In this document: positions 23,936 through 32,663 of the stretch, piece after piece | How positions within the stretch are numbered: the first letter of the stretch is position 1 | Layout: each line of letters starts with the position of its first letter | NCBI GenBank assembly: GCA_046297395.1 | Contig: JBKCNM010000005.1 | Coordinates: 1 to 51,999, forward strand | Reading direction: 5' to 3' | DNA: 51,999 nucleotides | DNA from: JBEICQ01 sp046297395 | GTDB taxonomy: Bacteria; Bacteroidota; Bacteroidia; UBA4408 | The notes under the pieces: generated by a model | Told to the model about the DNA's origin: nothing | Databases searched by the model: none | What the model saw: only the letters and a program-made list of their open reading frames with translations | Made by a program: the position numbers and the translations under genes

Positions 23936-26701
23936 TCAAGTGTGCACCACATTCACAATTCTTCCCGGCACTACGATTACTTTTTTGATCATCTTGTCAC
24001 CAAGGTATTTATTAAGCTCTTCAGAAGCCCTCACCTCTTGCTCTACACCCGAGGACTCCATGGAAGCGGGAAGGGTCATTTTAAAACGCGTTTTCCCGTT
24101 AAGAGACACAGGATATTCAATGCTGGATGACACTAGGAACTCCTCATTGAATTCGGGGAATTCAGCGTGTACGATGGAAGTATGATATCCAAGTTTTTCC
24201 CAGAGTTCCTCGCATACATGGGGCGCAAAAGGGGAAAGACAAACCAGCAGGGGTTCGAGGATCCTGCGTTTTCTGCAGGCAAGCTCCGTCAACTCATTCA
24301 CACAAATCATAAAAGCACTTACAGAAGTATTGAATGAAAATTTATCGATGTCTTCCCTCACCTTTTTAATAAGTTTATGCAAACTACGCAACTCTTCCTC
24401 CACGGGCTCTTCATCGGTAACTGCAAACGATTCTCCCTGATGAAAAAGTTTCCAGCATTTTTTCAAAAAACCATGAACACCTGTAATCCCATTGGTATTC
24501 CAGGGTTTTGACAATTCCAAGGGACCTAAAAACATTTCATACATCCTGAGGGTATCTGCCCCGTATCTGCCTATTACATCGTCGGGATTTACCACATTCC
24601 ACTTGGATTTTGACATTTTCTCCACCTCGCTTCCGCAGATGTATTTTCCTTCTTCAAGAACAAATTCCACATCCTTGAATTCATCTCTCCAAAGCTTGAA
24701 TTTTTCGACATCCAGCAAATGGTTGTCAACCAAATTTACATCCACATGAAGGGCGTAAGTATCGTATGAGGAAATCAGATTTTTTGAAATTAGTTTCCTA
24801 CTCTTCTTGTCTACATATACAAAGGCAGAAGTACCTTGAATCATGCCCTGGTTTACAAGTTTTTTAAATGGCTCTTGAAAAGGCAGCAGACCCAGGTCGT
24901 AAAGAAAATGTGTCCAGAAACGGGCATACAGCAAATGACCTGTGGCGTGCTCGCTGCCACCCATATACAAATCAACTTGCTGCCAATAGGTCATCGACTC
25001 CTGAGAGGCCGGTTCGGAAGCATTTTGCGGGTCCATGTACCTCAGAAAATACCATGATGAACCGGCCCATCCGGGCATGGTTGATTTTTCGAGTGGATAT
25101 CCTTTGTATGTAAATTCTTTTGCTCTTGCCAGAGGAGGCTCGCCATCCGGAGTGGGGAGATAGGCATCCACTTCAGGGAGAGTGAGGGGAAGTTCATCCT
25201 TAGGGATGACCATTGGGATTCCATCACGGTAATACACCGGAATAGGTTCACCCCAATACCTCTGCCTGCCAAAAATGGCATCTCGCAAACGGTATTGTAC
25301 CAGGGCTCCGCCTGCGCCCGTAAGAGACAATTTTTCTCCTGCAGCGACAATGGCTTCGGCAACTGTTAGTCCATTCAGGAAATCAGAATTGATCATGGTT
25401 CCCTCTTTGGACTCTTCGGCCTTAGAGGAGACATCACTGTTATGAATGACAGGAATTACCGGCAATTGGAAATGACGCGCAAAATCGTAATCGCGTTGAT
25501 CGCCTGCAGGTACGGCCATCACAGCGCCTGTACCATATCCGGCAAGTACATATTCCCCAATCCAAACCGGAATTTCTTTTCCGGAAAAAGGATGCAACGC
25601 ATAAGATCCGGTAAAACAACCGGTAATCTTTTTTGTCTCTGCTTGTCTTTCTCTTTCACTTCTGGAGGCGGCATATGCTACATATGATGTCACCTGCTCC
25701 TTGCAGTCTGCTGTGGTAAGCATACTTACCAGCTCATGTTCCGGTGCAAGCACGATAAATGAAACACCAAAAATTGTATCAGGGCGGGTGGTGAATACTT
25801 CTATCTCTTCCTCCTTTCCTTTCAACTTGAATCGCACCCTGCATCCGGTACTTCTGCCAATCCAGTTGCGTTGGGCTTCCTTGATGGAATCGCTCCAATG
25901 CAGGTCATTGAGACCATCCAGCAAACGCTGAGCATAGGCGGTGATTCTGAGACTCCACTGCTTCATTCGCATGCGGGTTACAGGATGTCCTCCCCTCTCG
26001 GAAAAACCGTCCTTCACCTCATCATTTGAAAGTACCGTGCCAAGGGCAGGACACCAATTAACCATGGTATCCGACAAGTAAGCCAAACGATAGCACAAGA
26101 GCACCTCAGCCTGTTCATGCTCACTCATGGCCTGCCATGTTGCAGCGCTAAAAACTACTTTGCAATGGTGAGCCGCACGAACATTTTCATTTCCACCATT
26201 GGCAAACATCTCTATCAATACCTTGATGGGACGGGCTTTCTGGCATTCAGTATCGTACCAATGATCAAACAGCAGCGTAAAAATATACTGGGTATGTTTA
26301 TAATAAGCAGGATCTGAAGTACGCACTTCCCTTGACCAATCGAAAGAGAAACCCATTTTGTCGAGCTGGCTTCGGTATCTTTCAATGTTTTGGGTGGTAG
26401 TGATGGCAGGATGCTGTCCGGTTTGAATGGCATATTGTTCTGCCGGCAATCCAAAAGAGTCATAACCCATAGGATGCAGCACATTGTAACCGCAGTTGCG
26501 TTTGTAGCGGGCAACAATATCGCTGGCGATGTATCCGAGCGGATGACCCACATGTAAACCTGCACCTGAAGGATAAGGAAACATGTCGAGTACATAAAAC
26601 TTGGGCAATGATGACTTTTCGAGAGCAGCAAAAGTTTGGCTTTCGGCCCACTTCCTGCGCCATTTTTCCTCGATTAGTGCAAAGGGATATTCCGCGTGCA
26701 T
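23936..26701 (-). CDS. leuS: Leucyl-tRNA synthetase
   Basis: Class I synthetase charging tRNA-Leu. 921 aa from ATG at 26701. HIGH motif variant HVGHPLGY near residue 50, CP1 editing domain including TTRPDTIFGVSFIVLAPEH and YGTGAVMAVPAGDQRDYDFA, MYVGG-like LYMGGSEHATGHLLYARFW, KMSKS motif as EKMSKSKWNVVNPDDVI, and an anticodon-binding/C-terminal region ending VVPGRIVNVVHT. A frame extension to 26740 adds MLQTLPNSLHLRP, but a perfect -7 box lies inside that stretch 6 nt before the ATG at 26701, so I use 26701. It converges on the tRNA-Leu gene. Confidence 0.97.
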   Translation of the reverse strand: MHAEYPFALIEEKWRRKWAESQTFAALEKSSLPKFYVLDMFPYPSGAGLHVGHPLGYIASDIVARYKRNCGYNVLHPMGYDSFGLPAEQYAIQTGQHPAITTTQNIERYRSQLDKMGFSFDWSREVRTSDPAYYKHTQYIFTLLFDHWYDTECQKARPIKVLIEMFANGGNENVRAAHHCKVVFSAATWQAMSEHEQAEVLLCYRLAYLSDTMVNWCPALGTVLSNDEVKDGFSERGGHPVTRMRMKQWSLRITAYAQRLLDGLNDLHWSDSIKEAQRNWIGRSTGCRVRFKLKGKEEEIEVFTTRPDTIFGVSFIVLAPEHELVSMLTTADCKEQVTSYVAYAASRSERERQAETKKITGCFTGSYALHPFSGKEIPVWIGEYVLAGYGTGAVMAVPAGDQRDYDFARHFQLPVIPVIHNSDVSSKAEESKEGTMINSDFLNGLTVAEAIVAAGEKLSLTGAGGALVQYRLRDAIFGRQRYWGEPIPVYYRDGIPMVIPKDELPLTLPEVDAYLPTPDGEPPLARAKEFTYKGYPLEKSTMPGWAGSSWYFLRYMDPQNASEPASQESMTYWQQVDLYMGGSEHATGHLLYARFWTHFLYDLGLLPFQEPFKKLVNQGMIQGTSAFVYVDKKSRKLISKNLISSYDTYALHVDVNLVDNHLLDVEKFKLWRDEFKDVEFVLEEGKYICGSEVEKMSKSKWNVVNPDDVIGRYGADTLRMYEMFLGPLELSKPWNTNGITGVHGFLKKCWKLFHQGESFAVTDEEPVEEELRSLHKLIKKVREDIDKFSFNTSVSAFMICVNELTELACRKRRILEPLLVCLSPFAPHVCEELWEKLGYHTSIVHAEFPEFNEEFLVSSSIEYPVSLNGKTRFKMTLPASMESSGVEQEVRASEELNKYLGDKMIKKVIVVPGRIVNVVHT

Positions 26702-26707
26702 AGGCCG

Positions 26708-26737
26708 CAAATGTAAGGAATTGGGCAGGGTCTGCAA
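26708..26737 (-). promoter_or_regulatory. leuS promoter (-33 TTG, N19, -7 TACATTTG)
   Basis: Minus-strand TTG at 26737-26735, 19 nt, then perfect TACATTTG at 26715-26708. The start codon follows after only 6 nt (CGGCCT), so transcription should begin at or within a base or so of the ATG. Confidence 0.75.
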
Positions 26738-26805
26738 CAAGTTTGTTGCACCTGCGTTTGTTGATAAAAGAAGTAAAAAGCAACACTTACCTGCTTACAA
26801 CTGCC

Positions 26806-26813
26806 TACTTTTG
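26806..26813 (+). promoter_or_regulatory. -7 box TACTTTTG of the GH3/beta-lactamase gene
   Basis: Perfect TAnnTTTG 8 nt before the ATG at 26822. No clear -33 TTG is seen at the usual distance. Divergent from the leuS promoter across about 90 bp. Confidence 0.55.
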
Positions 26814-26821
26814 TCTTCCTC

Positions 26822-29800
26822 ATGTCTGCCTATTTAAGACGCATCTTCTTGTTGTTCCTGTTGCTGGGATTTGTTGTGCCCGACACGCTGACCATTCCAA
26901 TTGGAAAAACCTTTGCTTATTCCAAAAAGAAAAAAAAGAAACACAAGAAAAAAAAGAAGAAGAAAAAGAAAAGGTCGGCTTCCTATCGTAAGAAAAGGAA
27001 AAAAGCGAAAAAAAGGGTGAGGGTAAAAATCACCTACAAAACACCGGTTGAGCGCAAGTATTACCATCCCGGGCATTGGGCCAAGGATGTGTTAAGGGAT
27101 CTAACAACCGAGGAAAAAATTGGACAGTTATTCATGGTAGCGGCATACTCCAACAGGGGGCCGGAACATGTGAATCAAATTGCCAACCTGATTGAAAAAT
27201 ACAACATCGGGGGATTGTTGTTTTTTCAGGGCGGTCCCCTCAGGCAAGCAGCACTCACGAATTACTATCAAAGCATTTCTAAAGTTCCCTTGTTAATAGC
27301 CATTGATGGAGAATGGGGAGTTTCCATGCGTCTTGATTCCACCATTGCATACCCCAAACACATGACCCTTGGTGCCATTCAGCAGGATGAACTCATCTAC
27401 CGCCTGGCATCGAGGATTGCTGCGGAATGCCAGCGACTGGGTATTCAGGTTGACTTTGCGCCTGACATAGATATCAACAGCAATCCCTCCAATCCTGTCA
27501 TCGGTTTCCGCTCTTTCGGACAAGATAAATACAATGTAGCTGCCAAAGGCATAGCATTTATGTATGGCTTACAAGACAACAATGTGATTGCTGTTGGTAA
27601 ACATTTTCCCGGCCATGGCGATACTGATGTAGATTCACACAAAGCCCTTCCCATGCTTAACCTGAGTCCCGCCCGACTCGATACGGTTGAGCTTCATCCC
27701 TTCCGGGAACTGATGGCAGAAGGCCTCACGGGCATCATGGTGGCTCACCTGAATCTTCCGCTGCTGGATAGCACCAACCAATCTTCCGCTTCCTTGTCTC
27801 CCGCCATCGTGAAAGGTCTTTTAAGAGACAGCCTCGACTTCAAGGGTCTTTCCTTTACCGATGCCCTCGACATGAAAGGAGTGGCCAATTTATATGCGCC
27901 GGGTGAGGTGGATCTAAAAGCCTTGCTTGCAGGAAACGATGTATTGCTGAACTCAGAGAATGTGCCCAAAGCAGTAGAGCTGATAAAAACTGCTATCGAC
28001 AGCTGCCTGATCTCGATAGAAGAAATAGATGAGCATGTAAAGAAGATATTGCTTGCCAAACAATGGACAGGCGTAAGTGAGCCTGAGGAAGTGCAGCTGA
28101 AGGATTTGCATGAAGATTTAAATGCAAGAGAAGCAAAAGCACTCAACAAAAGACTATTCGGGGCTTCACTTACGCTGTTGAATAACCGCAATCATCTTTT
28201 GCCTTTGAAAGGATTGGATACCCTTAAAATTGCCACATTGATACTCGGGGAGAAAGAGATTGGAACCTTTCAAAAAACGGTTGATAAATATGCTTTAGCA
28301 AGTCATTTCAACCTTCCCCGAAAACCTGCTCAATTGCTCAAAGACTCTGTACTGCATGCACTAAAGAATTACAACTTGGTTCTTGTTTCTTTCGAGGACG
28401 GTTCCCGAAAAATCGACAACAATTTTAACTTAACAGATGATTACCTAGAGATTTTGTATGCGGTGTCTCAGCAATCCAGGGTTGTTTTTCATGTGATGGC
28501 ACCTCCCTATTGTCTGGGAAAAATTCCGGCAGAAAAAATGCCTGATGCCCTGATCATGTCTTATGAAGAAAATGAATATACCGAAGCCCATGCAGCTGAA
28601 TTGATTTTTGGTGCAAGAAATGCACCCGGTAAACTGCCTGTGGCTGTTTTGCCACATTATGCCATTGGCAGCGGGTTCAATCAAACGCCGGTGGTAAGAC
28701 TTGTTGAAGAATTTCCGGAAGAACTTGGGCTGGATCTAAAATACCTGACATCCATCGATTCCTTGGTGCAAGACGCCATTGCCAGAGGTGCCTTTCCCGG
28801 AGCACAGGTTTTTGCCGCCAAGGATGGGAAAATTTTTCTCAATAAATCCTTCGGAACCATGAGCTATGAGGACAAAACGCCGGTGAGTGAAACTACGCTT
28901 TATGACATCGCCTCCATTACCAAAATAGCCGCATCCACCAATGTGATGATGAAATTGTATGAAGAGAAAAAATTCAAACCGGATGAATCCTTCAGTAAAT
29001 ATCTTCCTGAGTTAAATGGAAGCAATAAGTCAGGCCTTACTTTCAGGGAACAACTTTCACACATGGGCAGACTTAAGCCCTATCTTCCTTTTTACCTTGA
29101 AACCATTGACAGTACCGGTCCAAAAATCTCACTTTACCGACATGCCCCTGATTCTGTTTTCACCATCCGTTTAACAGACAGTTTATGGGCAAAAAAGAAT
29201 CTCTCAGATTCCCTTTATCTGAGGATCATTGAATCTGCGCCGGAGCCCATCAGAAAATATCAGTACAGCGACATGGGATACTACTTTATCAAGCGCTTTG
29301 CTGAGCGTGCAGTTGGTAAACCTTTTGAGAAACAGGCAGACTACTTTTATGAAAAACTTGGGATGCAATACACCGGATACTTGCCTCTCCGCAAGTTTTC
29401 TCCCCTGCAAATTGCGCCTACTGAAAATGACCTGAGGTTCAGAGGAAATCTGCTCAGGGGATATGTACATGACCAGGGAGCTGCGCTGATGGGTGGAGTA
29501 GCCGGACATGCAGGATTGTTCTCTACTGCCTCAGATTTGGGGAAACTTTTTCAGATGTATCTCAACAAAGGAAGCTATGGAGGAGAAAATTATTTTGAGG
29601 CTTCAACCATTAAAGAATTTACCCGTTGCCAGTTTCCCAAAGAGAACAACCGTCGGGGCATGGGTTTTGACAAGCCCGAAACAGATCCCAAAAAAGACAG
29701 TCCCTGCAGCAAATTTGCATCGCCTGAAAGCTTTGGCCATAGCGGATTTACGGGCACCTTTGCCTGGGCAGATCCCAAGTACAACCTGGTATATGTGTTC

Positions 29801-29932
29801 CTTAGCAATCGTGTTCATCCTGATGCAGGAAACAAAAAAATTATTGAATTGAGTGTTCGAACCAAAATCCAGGATTTGCTTTACAGGGCCATTAAAAAAG
29901 CAGGAAGAGAGAAGGAACAAGAGGAGAATTGA
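26822..29932 (+). CDS. Glycoside hydrolase family 3 / serine beta-lactamase-like fusion
   Basis: 1036 aa with a signal peptide or anchor (about 1-33), a poly-basic stretch (about 34-71), a GH3 domain (about 80-440), a linker (about 440-640) and a class C beta-lactamase-like domain (about 640-1020). GH3 of the NagZ type (beta-N-acetylhexosaminidase) is shown by GKHFPGHGDTDVDSHKALP and FTDALDMKGV. The second domain has the Ser-x-x-Lys nucleophile in ASITKIAAS, YSD in QYSDMGYYF in place of Tyr-x-Asn, and HSGFTG. Such fusions occur in Bacteroidota and probably act on cell-wall muropeptides or related amino sugars and esters in the periplasm. The lysine-rich tract is unusual (see findings). Confidence 0.92.
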   Translation: MSAYLRRIFLLFLLLGFVVPDTLTIPIGKTFAYSKKKKKKHKKKKKKKKKRSASYRKKRKKAKKRVRVKITYKTPVERKYYHPGHWAKDVLRDLTTEEKIGQLFMVAAYSNRGPEHVNQIANLIEKYNIGGLLFFQGGPLRQAALTNYYQSISKVPLLIAIDGEWGVSMRLDSTIAYPKHMTLGAIQQDELIYRLASRIAAECQRLGIQVDFAPDIDINSNPSNPVIGFRSFGQDKYNVAAKGIAFMYGLQDNNVIAVGKHFPGHGDTDVDSHKALPMLNLSPARLDTVELHPFRELMAEGLTGIMVAHLNLPLLDSTNQSSASLSPAIVKGLLRDSLDFKGLSFTDALDMKGVANLYAPGEVDLKALLAGNDVLLNSENVPKAVELIKTAIDSCLISIEEIDEHVKKILLAKQWTGVSEPEEVQLKDLHEDLNAREAKALNKRLFGASLTLLNNRNHLLPLKGLDTLKIATLILGEKEIGTFQKTVDKYALASHFNLPRKPAQLLKDSVLHALKNYNLVLVSFEDGSRKIDNNFNLTDDYLEILYAVSQQSRVVFHVMAPPYCLGKIPAEKMPDALIMSYEENEYTEAHAAELIFGARNAPGKLPVAVLPHYAIGSGFNQTPVVRLVEEFPEELGLDLKYLTSIDSLVQDAIARGAFPGAQVFAAKDGKIFLNKSFGTMSYEDKTPVSETTLYDIASITKIAASTNVMMKLYEEKKFKPDESFSKYLPELNGSNKSGLTFREQLSHMGRLKPYLPFYLETIDSTGPKISLYRHAPDSVFTIRLTDSLWAKKNLSDSLYLRIIESAPEPIRKYQYSDMGYYFIKRFAERAVGKPFEKQADYFYEKLGMQYTGYLPLRKFSPLQIAPTENDLRFRGNLLRGYVHDQGAALMGGVAGHAGLFSTASDLGKLFQMYLNKGSYGGENYFEASTIKEFTRCQFPKENNRRGMGFDKPETDPKKDSPCSKFASPESFGHSGFTGTFAWADPKYNLVYVFLSNRVHPDAGNKKIIELSVRTKIQDLLYRAIKKAGREKEQEEN

Positions 29933-29944
29933 TACCTTTAGGCT

Positions 29945-31198
29945 GTGTATTCGTTCAGGGTATTATTACATATTGCCATGGAAGGTTTTTTGTTTGCGCT
30001 GGATTCCCTTCGCAGCAACAAGCTTCGCACATTTTTAAGTTTACTCGGCATCACCATTGGCATTTTTGCCATCATCACAGTATTTACAATTACTGATTCT
30101 TTAAACAGAAATATCCGCTCAAGTATTGCCTCCCTGGGTGAGAATGTGGTTTTTGTGCAAAAATGGCCATGGGCATTTGGCGGTGATTATCCCTGGTGGA
30201 AATACATGAATCGTCCGATTGTGAGCGTAAAAGAAGCGGAAGAATTAAGACATCGGCTGCATCTTGCCGAGGCTGTATGCTTCAGTGCATCCGGCTCATG
30301 GCCTGTTAGGTTCAAAGGAAATGCGGTTGAGAACACCGAAGTGGTAATGATAGGGAAGGATTATGATAAGGTAAGAACCTTTGAAATTGGGGATGGCAGG
30401 TACCTGAGTGAAGGAGAACTCAGCAGCGGCAAGGCTGTTTGTGTAATCGGCAGCAACATCGCTCAAAATTTGTTCGAATCTGTAGATCCCATCGGCATGG
30501 AGGTAACTGTAGGAAACCGTCGCCTGAGGGTGGTGGGAGTATTTGCACCCGAGGGAACGAGTATTGTTGGCAATTCTACAGATGATCAACTGATTTGTCC
30601 TGTGAATCTGGCCAGAAATATCGTGGATCTGAGGAAGGAGCGATTCAACCCAAGTATCCTTGTAAAAGCCGGAGAGGGCATTAGCAATGATGAACTAAAG
30701 GGAGAAATAGCAGGAGCCATGAGAAGCATCCGACGCATTACGCCTTCTCAGGAGGAAAATTTTGCATTAAACGAGACCAATTTACTCACCCAGGGCTTTG
30801 AGGGCCTGTTTGTGATCATTGCCCTTGCAGGTTGGATCATCGGAGGATTTTCCATTTTGGTGGGAGGCTTCGGAATTGCCAACATCATGTTTGTAACAGT
30901 GAAAGAAAGAACATCGCAGATTGGCATACAAAAAGCTTTGGGCGCAAGAAACTCATTTATTCTTCTTCAGTTTCTTTCAGAAAGTGTTTTGTTGAGTCTT
31001 TCGGGTGGAATGCTTGGGCTGGGCATCATTTTTTTAGGTGCGTGGGTAACAGGAAAATTCATTGACTTTGACATTGCCCTGCGCTGGAACAATATTGGGC
31101 TGGGGCTCGGAATATCTTTTGTGATAGGCGTGATCTCCGGATTGTTTCCCAGTCTGATGGCTGCACGGCTGGATCCCGTGGAAGCGATGAGAAAATAA
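29945..31198 (+). CDS. ABC transporter permease, MacB/FtsX type
   Basis: 417 aa with the MacB topology: one N-terminal helix (KLRTFLSLLGITIGIFAIIT), a periplasmic MacB_PCD domain (about 45-280; SLGENVVFVQKWPWAFGGDY), then three C-terminal helices of the FtsX domain (WIIGGFSILVGGFGIANIMF, VTVKERTSQIGIQKALGAR, and two further helices), ending LDPVEAMRK. These transporters work by mechanotransmission, exporting substrates through a MacA-like adaptor and TolC. The start is GTG at 29945; an ATG at 29978 is an alternative. It follows the GH3 gene after 12 bp, with only a loose -7-like TACCTTTA between. The likely ATPase, adaptor and TolC partners lie elsewhere in the window. Confidence 0.88.
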   Translation: MYSFRVLLHIAMEGFLFALDSLRSNKLRTFLSLLGITIGIFAIITVFTITDSLNRNIRSSIASLGENVVFVQKWPWAFGGDYPWWKYMNRPIVSVKEAEELRHRLHLAEAVCFSASGSWPVRFKGNAVENTEVVMIGKDYDKVRTFEIGDGRYLSEGELSSGKAVCVIGSNIAQNLFESVDPIGMEVTVGNRRLRVVGVFAPEGTSIVGNSTDDQLICPVNLARNIVDLRKERFNPSILVKAGEGISNDELKGEIAGAMRSIRRITPSQEENFALNETNLLTQGFEGLFVIIALAGWIIGGFSILVGGFGIANIMFVTVKERTSQIGIQKALGARNSFILLQFLSESVLLSLSGGMLGLGIIFLGAWVTGKFIDFDIALRWNNIGLGLGISFVIGVISGLFPSLMAARLDPVEAMRK

Positions 31199-31218
31199 GC
31201 ATAAAATCAGATTTCTTA

Positions 31219-31249
31219 TTGAGGGTTCGCCCCATTTTTCAGACATTTG
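31219..31249 (+). promoter_or_regulatory. asnS promoter (TTG, N20, GACATTTG)
   Basis: TTG at 31219-31221, 20 nt, then GACATTTG at 31242-31249 (one mismatch to TAnnTTTG). The asnS ATG follows after 8 nt. The box falls inside the longer frame that starts at 31219, favouring the ATG at 31258. Confidence 0.5.
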
Positions 31250-31257
31250 CGAGAAAT

Positions 31258-32658
31258 ATGAACGCAACACGCATACCCATTAAACAGGCACTTACGGATG
31301 CATCACTCCCCCACACCGAGATTACTGTAAAAGGTTGGGTGAGAACAATCAGAGGCAGCAAATTTGTTCACTTTATTGCCCTGAATGATGGTTCCACCAT
31401 TCACAATTTACAATTGGTTATTGAAGCAGATAACCAGGCCGCTTTCACTTTGTGCACCTCTGTTTCTACCGGCGCATGTGTAGCTGCTACCGGTCTTCTC
31501 AAAGCATCCCAGGGAAAAGGTCAGCAGGTAGAACTTCAGGTGAGCACGCTTCATATCTACGGCACGGCCGATCCGGAAACTTATCCCTTGCAGAAAAAAG
31601 GACATTCACTTGAATTCCTCCGTGAGATTGCTCATCTCCGTCCGCGCACAAACACCTTCGGTGCCATCTTTCGCATCAGGCATCTTTTGGCCTATGCCAT
31701 TCATACATTTTTTCACGACAAAGGTTTTTATTATCTGCATGCACCTATCATCACTGCCTCTGATGCAGAAGGTGCGGGAGAGATGTTTCGCGTTACCACA
31801 CTGGATTTGCAGAATCTTCCAAAGAATCCTGATGGAAGCATCAACATGGAAGAAGATTTTTTTGGTCGTCCTACAAACCTCACCGTTTCCGGTCAGCTTG
31901 AATCCGAATTGGGTGCCATGGCACTATCTCAAGTGTATACCTTTGGACCCACTTTTCGGGCAGAAAACTCAAACACTGCCCGTCACCTCGCAGAATTCTG
32001 GATGATTGAACCCGAGATGGCTTTTTATGAGCTGGAGGACAACATGAATCTTGCCGAGGAAATGCTCAAATACCTCATCACTTATGTGCTGGAAAATGCC
32101 AAAGACGACTTGGATTTCCTCAACCAGATGTACGACAAGGAGCTCTTGAATCGTCTCCGCTTTGTAACGGAAAATGCATTTGTAAGAATCAGTTACACCG
32201 AAGGAGTAGACATTCTCAAAGCCAGCGGTCATACTTTTGAATACCCTGTGGAATGGGGAAGTGATCTTCAGTCGGAACATGAGCGATACCTGGTAGAAAA
32301 ACATTTTAAAAAACCGGTTATACTCACCCATTATCCGAAGCATATCAAGGCTTTTTATATGAAGCAGAACGACGACGGAAAAACAGTACGCGCCATGGAT
32401 GTACTCTTCCCGGGTATTGGAGAAATCATTGGAGGATCGCAGCGTGAAGAAGATTATCAAAAACTGCTCTCCCGCATGAAAGAAATGCATATCCCTGAAA
32501 AAGAATTGTACTGGTATCTCGACACACGGCGATTTGGAACAGCCCCTCATGCAGGATTCGGACTGGGCTTTGAGCGACTCATGCTGTTTGTTACAGGCAT
32601 GTCAAATATCAGAGATGTGATTCCATTTCCGCGGACACCCAAAAATGCTGAATTTTAA
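31258..32658 (+). CDS. asnS: Asparaginyl-tRNA synthetase
   Basis: Class II synthetase, 466 aa. The N-terminal OB-fold anticodon-binding domain is clear (VKGWVRTIRGSKFVHFIALN, DGSTIHNLQLVIE). The catalytic domain has FHDKGFYYLHAPIITASDAE, motif 2 GPTFRAENSNTARHLAEFW and motif 3 GFGLGFERLMLFVTGMSNI. The PLQKKGHSLEFLREIAHLRP segment and lack of an AspRS-type insertion distinguish it from AspRS. The start at 31258 is favoured by the promoter. rpoN follows after 5 bp, so they are probably one transcript. Confidence 0.96.
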   Translation: MNATRIPIKQALTDASLPHTEITVKGWVRTIRGSKFVHFIALNDGSTIHNLQLVIEADNQAAFTLCTSVSTGACVAATGLLKASQGKGQQVELQVSTLHIYGTADPETYPLQKKGHSLEFLREIAHLRPRTNTFGAIFRIRHLLAYAIHTFFHDKGFYYLHAPIITASDAEGAGEMFRVTTLDLQNLPKNPDGSINMEEDFFGRPTNLTVSGQLESELGAMALSQVYTFGPTFRAENSNTARHLAEFWMIEPEMAFYELEDNMNLAEEMLKYLITYVLENAKDDLDFLNQMYDKELLNRLRFVTENAFVRISYTEGVDILKASGHTFEYPVEWGSDLQSEHERYLVEKHFKKPVILTHYPKHIKAFYMKQNDDGKTVRAMDVLFPGIGEIIGGSQREEDYQKLLSRMKEMHIPEKELYWYLDTRRFGTAPHAGFGLGFERLMLFVTGMSNIRDVIPFPRTPKNAEF

Positions 32659-32663
32659 TTGCC

